A stretch of 64,000 bases of DNA from Amycolatopsis regifaucium (lineage in GTDB: Bacteria > Actinomycetota > Actinomycetes > Mycobacteriales > Pseudonocardiaceae), in assembly GCF_001613935.1 (NCBI RefSeq), contig NZ_LQCI01000009.1, positions 344,484 to 408,483 of the forward strand, written 5' to 3'. Below the pieces are notes generated by a model. It did not search any database and had not been told where the DNA came from. It saw nothing but the letters and a program-made list of their open reading frames with translations. The translations under genes were made by a program, and so were the position numbers. Below are positions 1-7,786 of the stretch, piece by piece (the first letter of the stretch is position 1; each line of letters begins with the position of its first letter).

Positions 1-148
1 CGGCCTTCGTCCACACGGTGCCGGTCGGGTTGCACAACCGGTACGCCGCGGCGTGCAAGCGGTCGAAGGTGCCGCGATCCACGTCGAGGAGACATCGGAT
101 CCGCTCCCGCTTGGCCTTGATCACTTGACCGGCCACATCGTCGGTCAT
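1..148 (-). CDS. Hypothetical protein, N-terminal fragment cut by window edge
   Basis: Only the first 49 codons are visible, beginning MTDDVAGQVIKAKRERIRCL. The ATG overlaps the TGA of the upstream exporter gene (ATGA, 4-bp overlap), so the two are probably translationally coupled. The fragment is charged, with no signal peptide or membrane segment. I do not recognise the family. The coupling suggests a function linked to the exporter, but that is inference. Confidence 0.6.
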   Translation of the reverse strand, partial: MTDDVAGQVIKAKRERIRCLLDVDRGTFDRLHAAAYRLCNPTGTVWTKA

Positions 149-1536
149 ACCCGCTCCCCTTCACTCGTCCGGTTCTGATCGGCGACCGAACCCATCGGCA
201 ACCGAGCCGCCGCGACGGCCCCGCCCGCGGCGACCAAGCCGATGAACAAGAAAACGACACCGAAAGCCAGCTTGGGGCTTCCGTCGAGGCCTGCGAGAAC
301 CGCGCCGGTCACCGCCACTCCCGCGACCGCACCCACCTGTCGCACGGTGTTGAACAACCCCGAGGCGCCACCGGCGGCGTCCGAGTCCACCGATGCCATC
401 GCGATGGCGGACAACGGCGACCACGCCAGGGCGTTGGCCGCACCCAGCATCGCGGCGCCGGGCAGGATCCACCAGGGACTCAGATTCAGCATGACCACGA
501 GACCGATGAGCAAGAGACTCGCCGTGAGCAGGCTCATGCCGAGTATCGCCGGCAGCCGCCCTCCCACCCGGTCGACCCAGCGGCCCGCCGATGGCGACAT
601 CAGGATCGCCACCAGAGCGTCCGGCGACATGACCACGGCGGCCTCGATCGGTCCGAACCCGCGTACGTCTTGGATGTAGAGCATGGTCGGCAGTGCCATC
701 GCGAGGACTGCCGCACCAAGAGACGCCATCGCGAGACTCGCCGTCAAGTAGCCGGACGAGCGATAGAGATGCAACGGCGCCAATGCCTGCGCGCCTTCAC
801 GGCGTTCGCGGCGGTAAAAGCAAACGAGCAGGATCACGGCGATGACGGTCGCGGGCACCGAAAGAGTGCCCCAGGACAGCAGGGCCCATACGAGAAGGCT
901 CAGACCCGCTGTGCTCAACGCGGCACCGAGGAGATCGAAACCCGTGGTTCCGCCCCGGCTACCGGGAATCAGGCGAATACCCACGACGACGGCGATACCG
1001 CAGAGGGGCACGTTGACCCAGAAGATCCAGCGCCAATCCAGGCTCGCCGTCAGCAGCCCGCCCAGGATGGGCCCGAGCAGGGTGGCAGCGGCGGCGACGG
1101 AACCCCAGATGCCGAAGGCGCGCCCGCGCTCGTCTTCGGCGAACAGCCGTCGAATCAGCGTGAGCGGCTGAGGAGCCATCGCGGCGGCCGCCAAGCCTTG
1201 CAGGACCCGGAACGCGATGAGCCAGCCGATCGACGGCGCAAGACCACACAACCCCGACGCGACGGCGAAACCGCCCATGCCGACGAGGTAGACGCGCTTC
1301 GGATCGAAGAGGTCACCGAGCCGTCCGGCGACGAGCAGCGGGACCGAGAACGCCAGCAGGTATCCGGCCGTCACCCAGAACAGCCCGGCGACGTCCCCGC
1401 CGAGGTCGGCTTGGATGCTCGGGCTCGCCACGGCCACGATCGTCGTATCGAGCAGGAGCACGAAGAACCCCGCGAGCAGGGCGGTGAGTCCTCCCCACTT
1501 GGAGTTCACGCGGCCACCCCGTCCCCCCTTGAGCAT
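145..1536 (-). CDS. MFS multidrug exporter, DHA2 (EmrB/QacA) type
   Basis: A 463-residue hydrophobic protein with many membrane helices, in the size range of 14-helix DHA2 exporters. The segment DTTIVAVASPSIQADL near the N-terminus fits the DHA2 motif in the first helix (LDxTIVNVALP), and GRLGDLFDPKR fits the MFS loop 2-3 signature. It would export a small toxic molecule by proton antiport. ATG at 1536 has GAGGA 6 nt upstream; a GTG at 1509 is a second possible start. The ATG and its ribosome site lie inside one arm of a perfect 20-bp inverted repeat. It follows an HxlR gene on the same strand, a likely regulator. Substrate unknown. Confidence 0.85.
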   Translation of the reverse strand: MLKGGRGGRVNSKWGGLTALLAGFFVLLLDTTIVAVASPSIQADLGGDVAGLFWVTAGYLLAFSVPLLVAGRLGDLFDPKRVYLVGMGGFAVASGLCGLAPSIGWLIAFRVLQGLAAAAMAPQPLTLIRRLFAEDERGRAFGIWGSVAAAATLLGPILGGLLTASLDWRWIFWVNVPLCGIAVVVGIRLIPGSRGGTTGFDLLGAALSTAGLSLLVWALLSWGTLSVPATVIAVILLVCFYRRERREGAQALAPLHLYRSSGYLTASLAMASLGAAVLAMALPTMLYIQDVRGFGPIEAAVVMSPDALVAILMSPSAGRWVDRVGGRLPAILGMSLLTASLLLIGLVVMLNLSPWWILPGAAMLGAANALAWSPLSAIAMASVDSDAAGGASGLFNTVRQVGAVAGVAVTGAVLAGLDGSPKLAFGVVFLFIGLVAAGGAVAAARLPMGSVADQNRTSEGERV

Positions 1537-1592
1537 TTCGTCCTCTGAATGCGGTAGTTCGCACACCGGACCACCGCATTCAGAGGACGAAA
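1536..1592. repeat. Perfect 20-bp inverted repeat overlapping the exporter start
   Basis: The arms at 1536-1555 and 1573-1592 are exact reverse complements around a 17-nt loop. Read on the minus strand, the second arm contains the GAGGA ribosome site and ends in the A of the exporter ATG. It could terminate or attenuate read-through from the HxlR gene, mask the start, or be a dispersed palindromic repeat. No T-run follows, so a simple intrinsic terminator is less likely. Confidence 0.8.
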
Positions 1593-1613
1593 CGCAGGGC
1601 TGGCGAGAGGGAG

Positions 1614-1994
1614 TCAGCCGGGCGAATCGTGTCGCTCCCGGGCCGCGCGGATGTCGTCCCGGTGCGCGTGCGCCCAAGCGTCCAGCGCGCTCAAGGGGAC
1701 CAGCAGCGTCCGGCCGAGTTCGGTGAGCGAGTAGTCGACTCGCGGCGGCACCGTCGTGTACGGCGTCCGCGTCACCAGCCCGTCCCGGACCAGAGCGCGC
1801 AGTGTCAGCGTCAGCATCCGCTGGCTGATTCCTTCGATCCCGCGGTGCAGCTCGCCGAACCGGAGGGTCCGCTTGCCCAGGAGGACCACGATGAGCACGC
1901 TCCACTTGTCCCCGATCAGATCGAGGATCTCGCGGGTCGGGCAGTCGTGGTCGGCGGGCACGGGCATGGGCACATCGATGTGCGTAGCTGACAT
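1614..1994 (-). CDS. HxlR-family winged-helix regulator
   Basis: 126 residues, the usual HxlR size. It contains CPTREILDLIGDKWSVLIV, the family's N-terminal Cys followed by the DKWS helix, then RFGELHRGIEGISQRMLTLT for the recognition helices and the wing DYSLTELGRTLL. HxlR proteins often sense electrophiles or disulfide stress through that Cys. It is divergent from the DsbA-like gene and upstream of the exporter on its own strand, so both are candidate targets. A palindromic site lies between it and the oxidoreductase gene. The family is clear; the inducer is unknown. Confidence 0.92.
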   Translation of the reverse strand: MSATHIDVPMPVPADHDCPTREILDLIGDKWSVLIVVLLGKRTLRFGELHRGIEGISQRMLTLTLRALVRDGLVTRTPYTTVPPRVDYSLTELGRTLLVPLSALDAWAHAHRDDIRAARERHDSPG

Positions 1995-2005
1995 TGAAGT
2001 GCCTC

Positions 2006-2060
2006 CTTACCGTCGCGGCCCATACTGGCGTAAGTTGCGGTTACGAACAAGAAGTAACCG
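2006..2060. promoter_or_regulatory. Candidate HxlR operator in the divergent region
   Basis: CGGTTAC at 2038-2044 and GTAACCG at 2054-2060 form exact 7-bp arms with a 9-bp spacer. A second weaker pair, CTTAC at 2006-2010 and GTAAG at 2030-2034, lies closer to the HxlR gene. HxlR operators are commonly GTA/TAC-type dyads in divergent promoters. Assignment to this regulator is inferred from position. Confidence 0.5.
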
Positions 2061-2071
2061 AGGAAGTGGTC

Positions 2072-2158
2072 ATGACTGCGCCTGCCGAACACGAAGCACC
2101 CGAAAGCGCGCTTTCCGAAGACGCGCCGACCTGTATGGACGGGGTGTGCTCGTGGTGA
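2072..2158 (+). CDS. 28-residue Cys-containing small ORF coupled to the oxidoreductase
   Basis: ATG at 2072 has AGGAAG at 2061-2066 as ribosome site. The peptide is acidic at first and ends in APTCMDGVCSW, a CxxxxC pair and terminal Trp. Its TGA shares the A of the next gene's ATG (TGATG), the arrangement of a translationally coupled pair. No membrane segment or signal peptide. I do not recognise it. It may be a real small protein working with the oxidoreductase or a translated leader. The ribosome site, coupling and position next to a redox gene argue against chance. Confidence 0.5.
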   Translation: MTAPAEHEAPESALSEDAPTCMDGVCSW

Positions 2159-2793
2159 TGTACATCGACGTCTGGTCCGACGTCGTCTGTCCGTGGTGCT
2201 ACCTCGGCAAACGCCGGATGGAGACCGCGCTCGGCGAGTTCGCGCACGCCGACGACGTCGAGGTGCGCTGGCACAGCTTCCAGCTCGACTCCTCGCACCC
2301 CAAGGGCCACCGCGAACCGGTGCGGGACATGCTCGCCAAGAAGACGGGCGCGCCGCCGGAACAGGTCGAGGCGATGACGCGGCAGGTCACCGAACTCGCC
2401 GCCGCGGAGGGGCTCACCTACGACCTCGGCAACGCCGTGTCGGTCAACACACTCGACGCCCACCGCCTGAACCACCTGGCCGACCAGCACGGGCTCGGCG
2501 ATCGGATGCACGAACGGCTCCTCAAGGCGCACCTCTGTGACGGCGAGATCGTCGACGATCTCGACACGCTGGTCCGGCTCGGCACCGAAGTCGGCGTCCC
2601 CGAGGACGAGGCACGCGAGGTGCTGCAGGGCACGAAGCTCGCGGGCGAGGTCGACGCGGATTTCGCCGAAGCGCGCAGGCTCGGCGTCAACGGCGTGCCG
2701 TTCTTCGTGCTGAACGGCGCTTATGGCGTTTCCGGTGCGCAGTCCCCGGTCACGTTTCTTTCCGCGCTGGAAAAGGCACACCGATCGCGATAG
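2158..2793 (+). CDS. DsbA-family (FrnE-like) thiol oxidoreductase
   Basis: 211 residues of cytoplasmic DsbA/FrnE type with no signal peptide. It opens MYIDVWSDVVCPWCYLGKRR, carrying the CPWC active site at about residues 11-14. Near the C-terminus is GVNGVPFFVLNG, the cis-Pro loop of thioredoxin-fold proteins. FrnE relatives act on thiols or in dithiol-disulfide isomerisation, and some work in polyketide pathways. The start was set at 2158 because of TGATG coupling to the upstream small ORF and because family homology begins there. It is divergent from an HxlR regulator, so redox-responsive expression is plausible. Confidence 0.9.
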   Translation: MYIDVWSDVVCPWCYLGKRRMETALGEFAHADDVEVRWHSFQLDSSHPKGHREPVRDMLAKKTGAPPEQVEAMTRQVTELAAAEGLTYDLGNAVSVNTLDAHRLNHLADQHGLGDRMHERLLKAHLCDGEIVDDLDTLVRLGTEVGVPEDEAREVLQGTKLAGEVDADFAEARRLGVNGVPFFVLNGAYGVSGAQSPVTFLSALEKAHRSR

Positions 2794-2823
2794 GGCCACG
2801 GGACCCGGTTTAAACTCCCGATC

Positions 2824-3381
2824 ATGACCGCTCTTCCCCGTGGCGGCCGCCCTGCTGAGGCCCTGGCCGCCGTCGAGGCGAGTATCGAGGAATGCTGGCG
2901 GCGGTTCCTCACCGAATACGGCGTCGCCGCCGGAACGCGCGAGGAGACCGAGCTCGCCGAAACGGTCGTCGCCGATACCTCGGACTTCGCCTGGCGAGTG
3001 GTCGACGCCGCCCTCGGCCGGTTGCGATGCCCAGAATGTGGCAACGAACTCGGCGCCGGTCCCACCGATTGCCAGAAATGCGATCAGGCCAACGGTTTCC
3101 GGTTCGCGGCTGTGGAGATCGACAGGCCCGCGACGCCGCGGGGCACCGAACACGGGCTCCGCGTCGCCACGGCCGTCGCCCGCACCCGGCACCGCTACGG
3201 AGTGCGGGCCCGCTGCGGCTTCGAACTCGGACTGCCGGTTCTTCTCGACGGCGAGCTGCCCAGCACGGCCCAAGCACAGCGCTACCGGGCGGCGATCGAC
3301 AAGCTCGCCGAGGACGAATGCGAACGCGTGACCTCCTTCGAGGAGGTCACGCGCCGGCTCAGTAGTCGTCGCGGCCGGTGA
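2824..3381 (+). CDS. Conserved-looking protein with a four-Cys zinc ribbon
   Basis: 185 residues, mostly alpha-helical in composition. The middle carries CPECGNELGAGPTDCQKC, two CxxC knuckles 12 residues apart typical of a zinc ribbon, at about residues 64-82. The flanks are charged and end SSRRGR. Nothing identifies an enzyme. It may bind nucleic acid or protein through the ribbon, but that is conjecture. Its last 23 bp overlap the convergent 3' end of the next gene. Confidence 0.7.
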   Translation: MTALPRGGRPAEALAAVEASIEECWRRFLTEYGVAAGTREETELAETVVADTSDFAWRVVDAALGRLRCPECGNELGAGPTDCQKCDQANGFRFAAVEIDRPATPRGTEHGLRVATAVARTRHRYGVRARCGFELGLPVLLDGELPSTAQAQRYRAAIDKLAEDECERVTSFEEVTRRLSSRRGR

Positions 3382-3763
3382 ACTGCTGTTCGAGCAACTC
3401 CGCCGAACCCGCGACGAGTTCGAGCGGGTCGGTGAACTCGTTGATGTCGAGGTTCACCAACGGCAGGGAATGGCGCAGCACCAGGTGCTCCCCCATGACC
3501 ACCAGGCCGCCGACGACGATCGTGTTGCCGATCTCGGTCAGCACGGTCGCCAGGTCGACCTCGTCGACGCGCGCGAACGGCGTCGCGATCTGCACCCAGT
3601 CCTCACGGCGGTCGAAGATCTCCCGCGCGATGACCACGGTCTGGGCCCGCTCTTCGTAGTCGTCGTCGCCGTAGGACAACCGGATCCGGATTTCGTCCGG
3701 ATCATCCCGAATGACCCGGTATTCGTGCCGTACGAACGCGACCAGATCGGCCCATTCCGCCAT
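3359..3763 (-). CDS. YbjN / type III secretion chaperone-like fold protein
   Basis: 134 residues, acidic, beginning MAEWADLVAFVRHEYRVIRD. It alternates short strands and helices and contains a run IGNTIVVGGLVVMGEHLVLRHSLPL that resembles YbjN/CesT-type small proteins common in actinomycetes. Such proteins are proposed peptide-binding chaperones or sensory regulators. Family assignment is from overall pattern, not a diagnostic motif. It converges with the zinc-ribbon gene with overlapping 3' ends, which may give antisense interference. Confidence 0.6.
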   Translation of the reverse strand: MAEWADLVAFVRHEYRVIRDDPDEIRIRLSYGDDDYEERAQTVVIAREIFDRREDWVQIATPFARVDEVDLATVLTEIGNTIVVGGLVVMGEHLVLRHSLPLVNLDINEFTDPLELVAGSAELLEQQFTGRDDY

Positions 3764-3832
3764 GAACTCAGTCCTCCCTCGCAGTCGAAGACCAAGCCTA
3801 GCGACAGCGCGAGGACAGCAGCGCCCGAGTAA

Positions 3833-4005
3833 CTCGTGAGTGGTATTGACGGTCAGAGCGAACCCTCTTTTAGGTACCTACTCGTCACCAGCGGTCTTGC
3901 CCCCGTGAAGTACATGATGGCCCCCTTCCTTGCGCCTAGCGCAAGGAAGGGGGCCATCATGTACTGGGAACACCCTTGCCTAGAGCCGGCAATACCACTC
4001 ACGAG
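3833..4005. repeat. Nested palindromic repeat element
   Basis: Outer arms at 3833-3848 and 3990-4005 are exact 16-bp inverted repeats ending in CTCGTGAGTG/CACTCACGAG. Inside lie TTAGGTACCTACTC at 3870-3883 and a perfect hairpin with 27-bp arms at 3909-3935 and 3939-3965 and a 3-nt loop. The inner hairpin and the GGTACC box recur at 25574-25652. It sits downstream of the GH2 stop and may also stop transcription, but its repetition suggests a dispersed non-coding repeat. Most of the 251-bp gap between genes here is this element. Confidence 0.85.
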
Positions 4006-4014
4006 CCCCCATGA

Positions 4015-7000
4015 TCAACCGCCGCTCGGGAGTCCCGCTCGCGCTTCCTGCGAGGTCAGCGGACGGAGCGACAGCGTGTACTCGTAGGTGCTGTCCTGCT
4101 GGACTTGGCTACGCTCGCGGACCGGATTGGGCGTGTCCCCGACCCCGGTCACCGCGTGACTCGCGTGCAGCGTGAACCAGCCCTTGTTGCGCCGCAGCTG
4201 GAACGGGTACGCCGCCCGGTCGAGGTCGTCGAACGGCGTCACGCTGACGTCCTTCGCGCCCCCGACCAGCAGGCCACCGGTGCGGCCGTCGGTGAGCAGC
4301 GCCCACCGGCTGTCGGTGTGGTTGCCGTGGTCCTGCGGCCGGTGGTAGTCGACGTACTGCTGGTCCACCGTGGTCGACTGCACGCCGATCGGCGTCCCGT
4401 CCTTGCGGTCGACGTAGCTCTCGGCCTTCCGCCCGTACCAGGCGAACCGATCGTAGGAATCCGGCACGGCCAGCGAGACACCGATCCGGGGCAGGTACGG
4501 CAAGGTACGGACACTCCCCTGCGGCACCACCTTGTCACCGAGGCTCAGCGTCCCGGACTTGTCGACGGTGTAGGTCATCGTCTGGTCGAACCAGGCCCCG
4601 CCGACGTCCGGCGCGGCGACCCGGCTGTCCACGATCACCCGCACCCTCCGCGAGCCGTCCTTCTCCACCCGGACACCCGTGACCGTGGTGTTCAGCCGAT
4701 CCAGCCCGGCCTTGCGCCAATCCTCGCCTTCGGCCCGGCCCCAGGCGAAGGTCTCGTTGCTGATCGGCGCCCGCCACACGTCGAGCTTCGGCCCGCCGCT
4801 CAGGAGTTCCTTGCCCTGGTGCCGGATCGACGACAACGTTCCCGTGGCCTTGTCCACCTTGTACGTGACGCCGGCCGCGGACGCCGTCACCGAACCCGTG
4901 TCCTCGACGACCTCGACGGACTCCCCGTCGAACGGCGAGCGGTCCAGACCCGGAATCCGCTTTCCGCCCAAGGAAAACTGGTCGTGCGCCAGAATGTGTC
5001 CTCGCGCGAGCATCGGCTCCGCCTGGGTGGTCACCGCCTCGACGGTGAGGAACCGCTCCCGATCGGCCGGGTTCGCCGGTACCGGCAGGGAGATCTTCCC
5101 CGTCGACGCCGCACCGACGCGCAACGGCCGCTCGCCCTGAGCGACGATCCGGGAACCCTCCTGGATCCGCCACCGCAGGTTCAGTTCGTCGGTGCTCTTG
5201 AACTGCCGCTCGTTGGTCACCGCCAGCGTGCCGCCCTCGTAGGCGAACCGGATCGGCTGATGTGCCCACGCCATCTGCGCGGTCTCCGGCTGCACCGAGC
5301 GGTCCGAACCGATCAGACCGTCCACACCGGACAGACTCGATCCGTAGGAGAGGTGGCTTCCCCGTTCGGTGACGCTGTCGAAGTCGAGCGCCAGTACCGC
5401 TCCACCGACCGGGGTGGCACCGGACAACTCCGCCGCGGTGAGCGGCTTGTCGTAGATGCGGACGTCGTCGACGGCGCCGCGTCCCATCCAGCCGATCGAA
5501 GACGGGTCGTTCCACGACGTTTCGAAATCACGGCCGATGTTGACCTCGGCCGACGAGGTGTCGATCGCGCCGGTGAACGGTTTGTTCGCGATCTCCTTGC
5601 CGTCGAGGTACAACCGCAGTGCCGTGCCGTCGTAGGTGCCGCTCACGCGGTGCCAGTTGCCGTAGAAGTCCGCGGGCACCTTGGCCTGGACGGCCTGCCA
5701 CGTTCCACTGTGGATGAAGAACTCCAGGGTCTCCCGCGTCTTCATCTTGAGGGCGTACTGGTGGTCGCCCTTGCCGAGGATGCGGAAGTCGCCGGTCCAT
5801 TCGCCCGGCTTCACCCACGCGTCGAGCGTCAGCGCCTTGCCGGTGATGTCGAGCTTCCGGTCGCGGTAGACCTCGACGAAATCGTCCAATCCGGACAGTG
5901 CCAGCGCCTTGCCGCGATGTCCCTCGACCAGCTCAGTCTTTCCGGTGAGGTGCGCCGAGATGTCGTTGCCGGACGAGTCCGGGGTGAGCCGGATCGGCTG
6001 CCGGATGTTCTGTTCCGCCCAGTCCCAGATGAACCCGCCCTGAGTCTGCGGATTCGCGCGGATGGTGTCCCAGAACTCCCTGAAATTACCGAGGCTGTTC
6101 CCCATCGCGTGGGCGTACTCGCCGAAGATCAGCGGCTTCGTGGTGTTCTTCGCCTGTTCGGCGAACTTCTCCGGGGACGGATAACGCGGCCCCCAGACAT
6201 CGGCGAAAGGCGCGTCGCCGTCCGGATTGTTGGACTGGTGGTAGATCGGCCGGGTCGGCTCGTTCGCGTCGAGCCATTCGGCCAGCGCGAAGTGGTGGGC
6301 GCCGAGCCCCGCCTCGTTCCCGGTGTCCCAGAGGAAAACGCTCGGGTGGTTCTTGTCGCGTTCGACCATGCCGATCATCCGGTCGAAGAACGCGTCCCGC
6401 CAGGCCGGATCGTTCGCCTGGCAGTACTTCGCGCAGTTCTCGTGGTTGTGGGTCTCGATGTCGATCTCGTCGTCGACCCAGATCCCGTGCCGGTCGGCCA
6501 GCTCGTAGAAGTACGGATCCGACGGGTAGTGCGAGGTGCGGACCGCGTTGATGTTGAGCTGCTTCATCAGCGCGACATCGCGTTCCTGTGCCCGGCGCGG
6601 CACATGCCTGCCATGGTCGGGATCGGTCTCCGCGCGGTTGACGCCCTTGAACAGTAAGCGTTTCCCATTGACCAGCAACTGTTTGTCGCGGGCCTCGATC
6701 TCCCGGAACCCGACGGCCTCACTGGTGATGTGCGTGACCCGGCCATCGGGGGCGGTCAGCGTGAGGACGGCCGTGTACAGGTTCGGCGTCTCGTCGGTCC
6801 ACTTCGCCGGGTCGCGCACCGGCAGGCTGAGCGCGGTCTTCCCGCCGGGATCGACGTCCCCGCTGGTCTTGCCGACTTCCCTGCCTGCCGCGTCGCGCAG
6901 GCTCAGGCCGACACGGTGCTTGCCCGTCGTTCCACCGGGCTTCGTGGCGACCTCGACCGCGGCCTTCAGCGTGGCGTCGGTGTAGGTCGCGTCGAGATCG

Positions 7001-7764
7001 GTGGTCAGGCCGACGTCCTGGATGAAGGTGCCCGGCGTCGAGCGCAGGGTCACCGAGCGGAAGATGCCCGAGTACCGCCATTGGTCGACGTCCTCCAGAT
7101 AGGCGCCCGCGCTCCAGCGGTGCACCTGCACGGCGATCCGGTTCGGCCCCGGCCGCAACGCCGACGAGATGTCGAACTCCGCCGGCGTGTACCCGCCTTG
7201 GTCGTAGCCCATGTACTTCCCGTTGACCCAGACGAAGTACGCCGAAGTGACGCCCTCGAAGCGCAGGAAGGTCCTGCGCTGGGTCCAATCCGCGGGCAGC
7301 GGGAAGTCCCGGACGTACGCGCCGGTCGGGTTGACGTCACGCGGGACGCGTGGTGGATCGTCCGGCTGGATCTCGGTGGCGATGTTACGGAAGATCGGGT
7401 GGTCCAGGCCGTCGGTCTGCCACGTGTGCGGCACGGACACTGCGCGCCAGCGTGACGCGTCATAGCCGTCTTCGTGGAATCCAGCCGGTACCCGCGCCGG
7501 GTTATCCGCCATCGCGATCCGCCATTTGCCGTCGAGCGACATCGTGTACGGGCCGCGTTCGTCACGGCGGGCGGCGGCGGAAACGTCCGCGTAGGGACGC
7601 AGGTCGGCGTGGGCTGGTTCCTGTCCTTCGGACACCTTCCGGGGATCTTCGAGATAGGTATAGACGTCGTCGGGCCGGCCTTCGGCCGAGGCCGCTGAGC
7701 CGGCCGCGACCAGGGTCCCGGCGAGCATCGCCAGGACCGCGACGATGGGGCGTGTTCGCAGCAC
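4015..7764 (-). CDS. Exported GH2 beta-galactosidase-type enzyme with LamG insert
   Basis: 1249 residues from a GTG with GGGAGG 9 nt upstream. The N-terminus (LRTRPIVAVLAMLAGTLVAAG, ending AASA) is a signal peptide. GH2 jelly-roll and Ig-like domains follow. The barrel carries the acid/base Glu in WDTGNEAGLG (about E484) and the nucleophile in FGEYAHAMGNS (about E549), the LacZ signature. About residues 605-780 form a LamG/concanavalin-like domain (DDVRIYDKPLTAAELSG at its end), inserted before the LacZ C-terminal sandwich. It would remove terminal beta-galactosyl groups, here probably from arabinogalactan. Last gene of the run, 22 bp after the GH43 gene. Confidence 0.9.
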   Translation of the reverse strand: MLRTRPIVAVLAMLAGTLVAAGSAASAEGRPDDVYTYLEDPRKVSEGQEPAHADLRPYADVSAAARRDERGPYTMSLDGKWRIAMADNPARVPAGFHEDGYDASRWRAVSVPHTWQTDGLDHPIFRNIATEIQPDDPPRVPRDVNPTGAYVRDFPLPADWTQRRTFLRFEGVTSAYFVWVNGKYMGYDQGGYTPAEFDISSALRPGPNRIAVQVHRWSAGAYLEDVDQWRYSGIFRSVTLRSTPGTFIQDVGLTTDLDATYTDATLKAAVEVATKPGGTTGKHRVGLSLRDAAGREVGKTSGDVDPGGKTALSLPVRDPAKWTDETPNLYTAVLTLTAPDGRVTHITSEAVGFREIEARDKQLLVNGKRLLFKGVNRAETDPDHGRHVPRRAQERDVALMKQLNINAVRTSHYPSDPYFYELADRHGIWVDDEIDIETHNHENCAKYCQANDPAWRDAFFDRMIGMVERDKNHPSVFLWDTGNEAGLGAHHFALAEWLDANEPTRPIYHQSNNPDGDAPFADVWGPRYPSPEKFAEQAKNTTKPLIFGEYAHAMGNSLGNFREFWDTIRANPQTQGGFIWDWAEQNIRQPIRLTPDSSGNDISAHLTGKTELVEGHRGKALALSGLDDFVEVYRDRKLDITGKALTLDAWVKPGEWTGDFRILGKGDHQYALKMKTRETLEFFIHSGTWQAVQAKVPADFYGNWHRVSGTYDGTALRLYLDGKEIANKPFTGAIDTSSAEVNIGRDFETSWNDPSSIGWMGRGAVDDVRIYDKPLTAAELSGATPVGGAVLALDFDSVTERGSHLSYGSSLSGVDGLIGSDRSVQPETAQMAWAHQPIRFAYEGGTLAVTNERQFKSTDELNLRWRIQEGSRIVAQGERPLRVGAASTGKISLPVPANPADRERFLTVEAVTTQAEPMLARGHILAHDQFSLGGKRIPGLDRSPFDGESVEVVEDTGSVTASAAGVTYKVDKATGTLSSIRHQGKELLSGGPKLDVWRAPISNETFAWGRAEGEDWRKAGLDRLNTTVTGVRVEKDGSRRVRVIVDSRVAAPDVGGAWFDQTMTYTVDKSGTLSLGDKVVPQGSVRTLPYLPRIGVSLAVPDSYDRFAWYGRKAESYVDRKDGTPIGVQSTTVDQQYVDYHRPQDHGNHTDSRWALLTDGRTGGLLVGGAKDVSVTPFDDLDRAAYPFQLRRNKGWFTLHASHAVTGVGDTPNPVRERSQVQQDSTYEYTLSLRPLTSQEARAGLPSGG

Positions 7765-7786
7765 TGCGTTCAACCTCCCAGACAGT

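Noticed and set aside
1756..2157. N-terminal extension of the DsbA-like gene
   Set aside because: It runs antisense through the HxlR gene and lacks family homology; the coupled ATG at 2158 is convincing.
3841..4005. Insertion-sequence remnant at the nested palindrome
   Set aside because: No transposase fragment and no clear target duplication; treated as palindromic repeat only.
4105..6657. 850-residue plus-strand open frame opposite the GH2 gene
   Set aside because: Antisense shadow typical of high-GC coding; Arg/Val/Pro-rich with no domain, while the minus strand encodes a clear GH2 enzyme.
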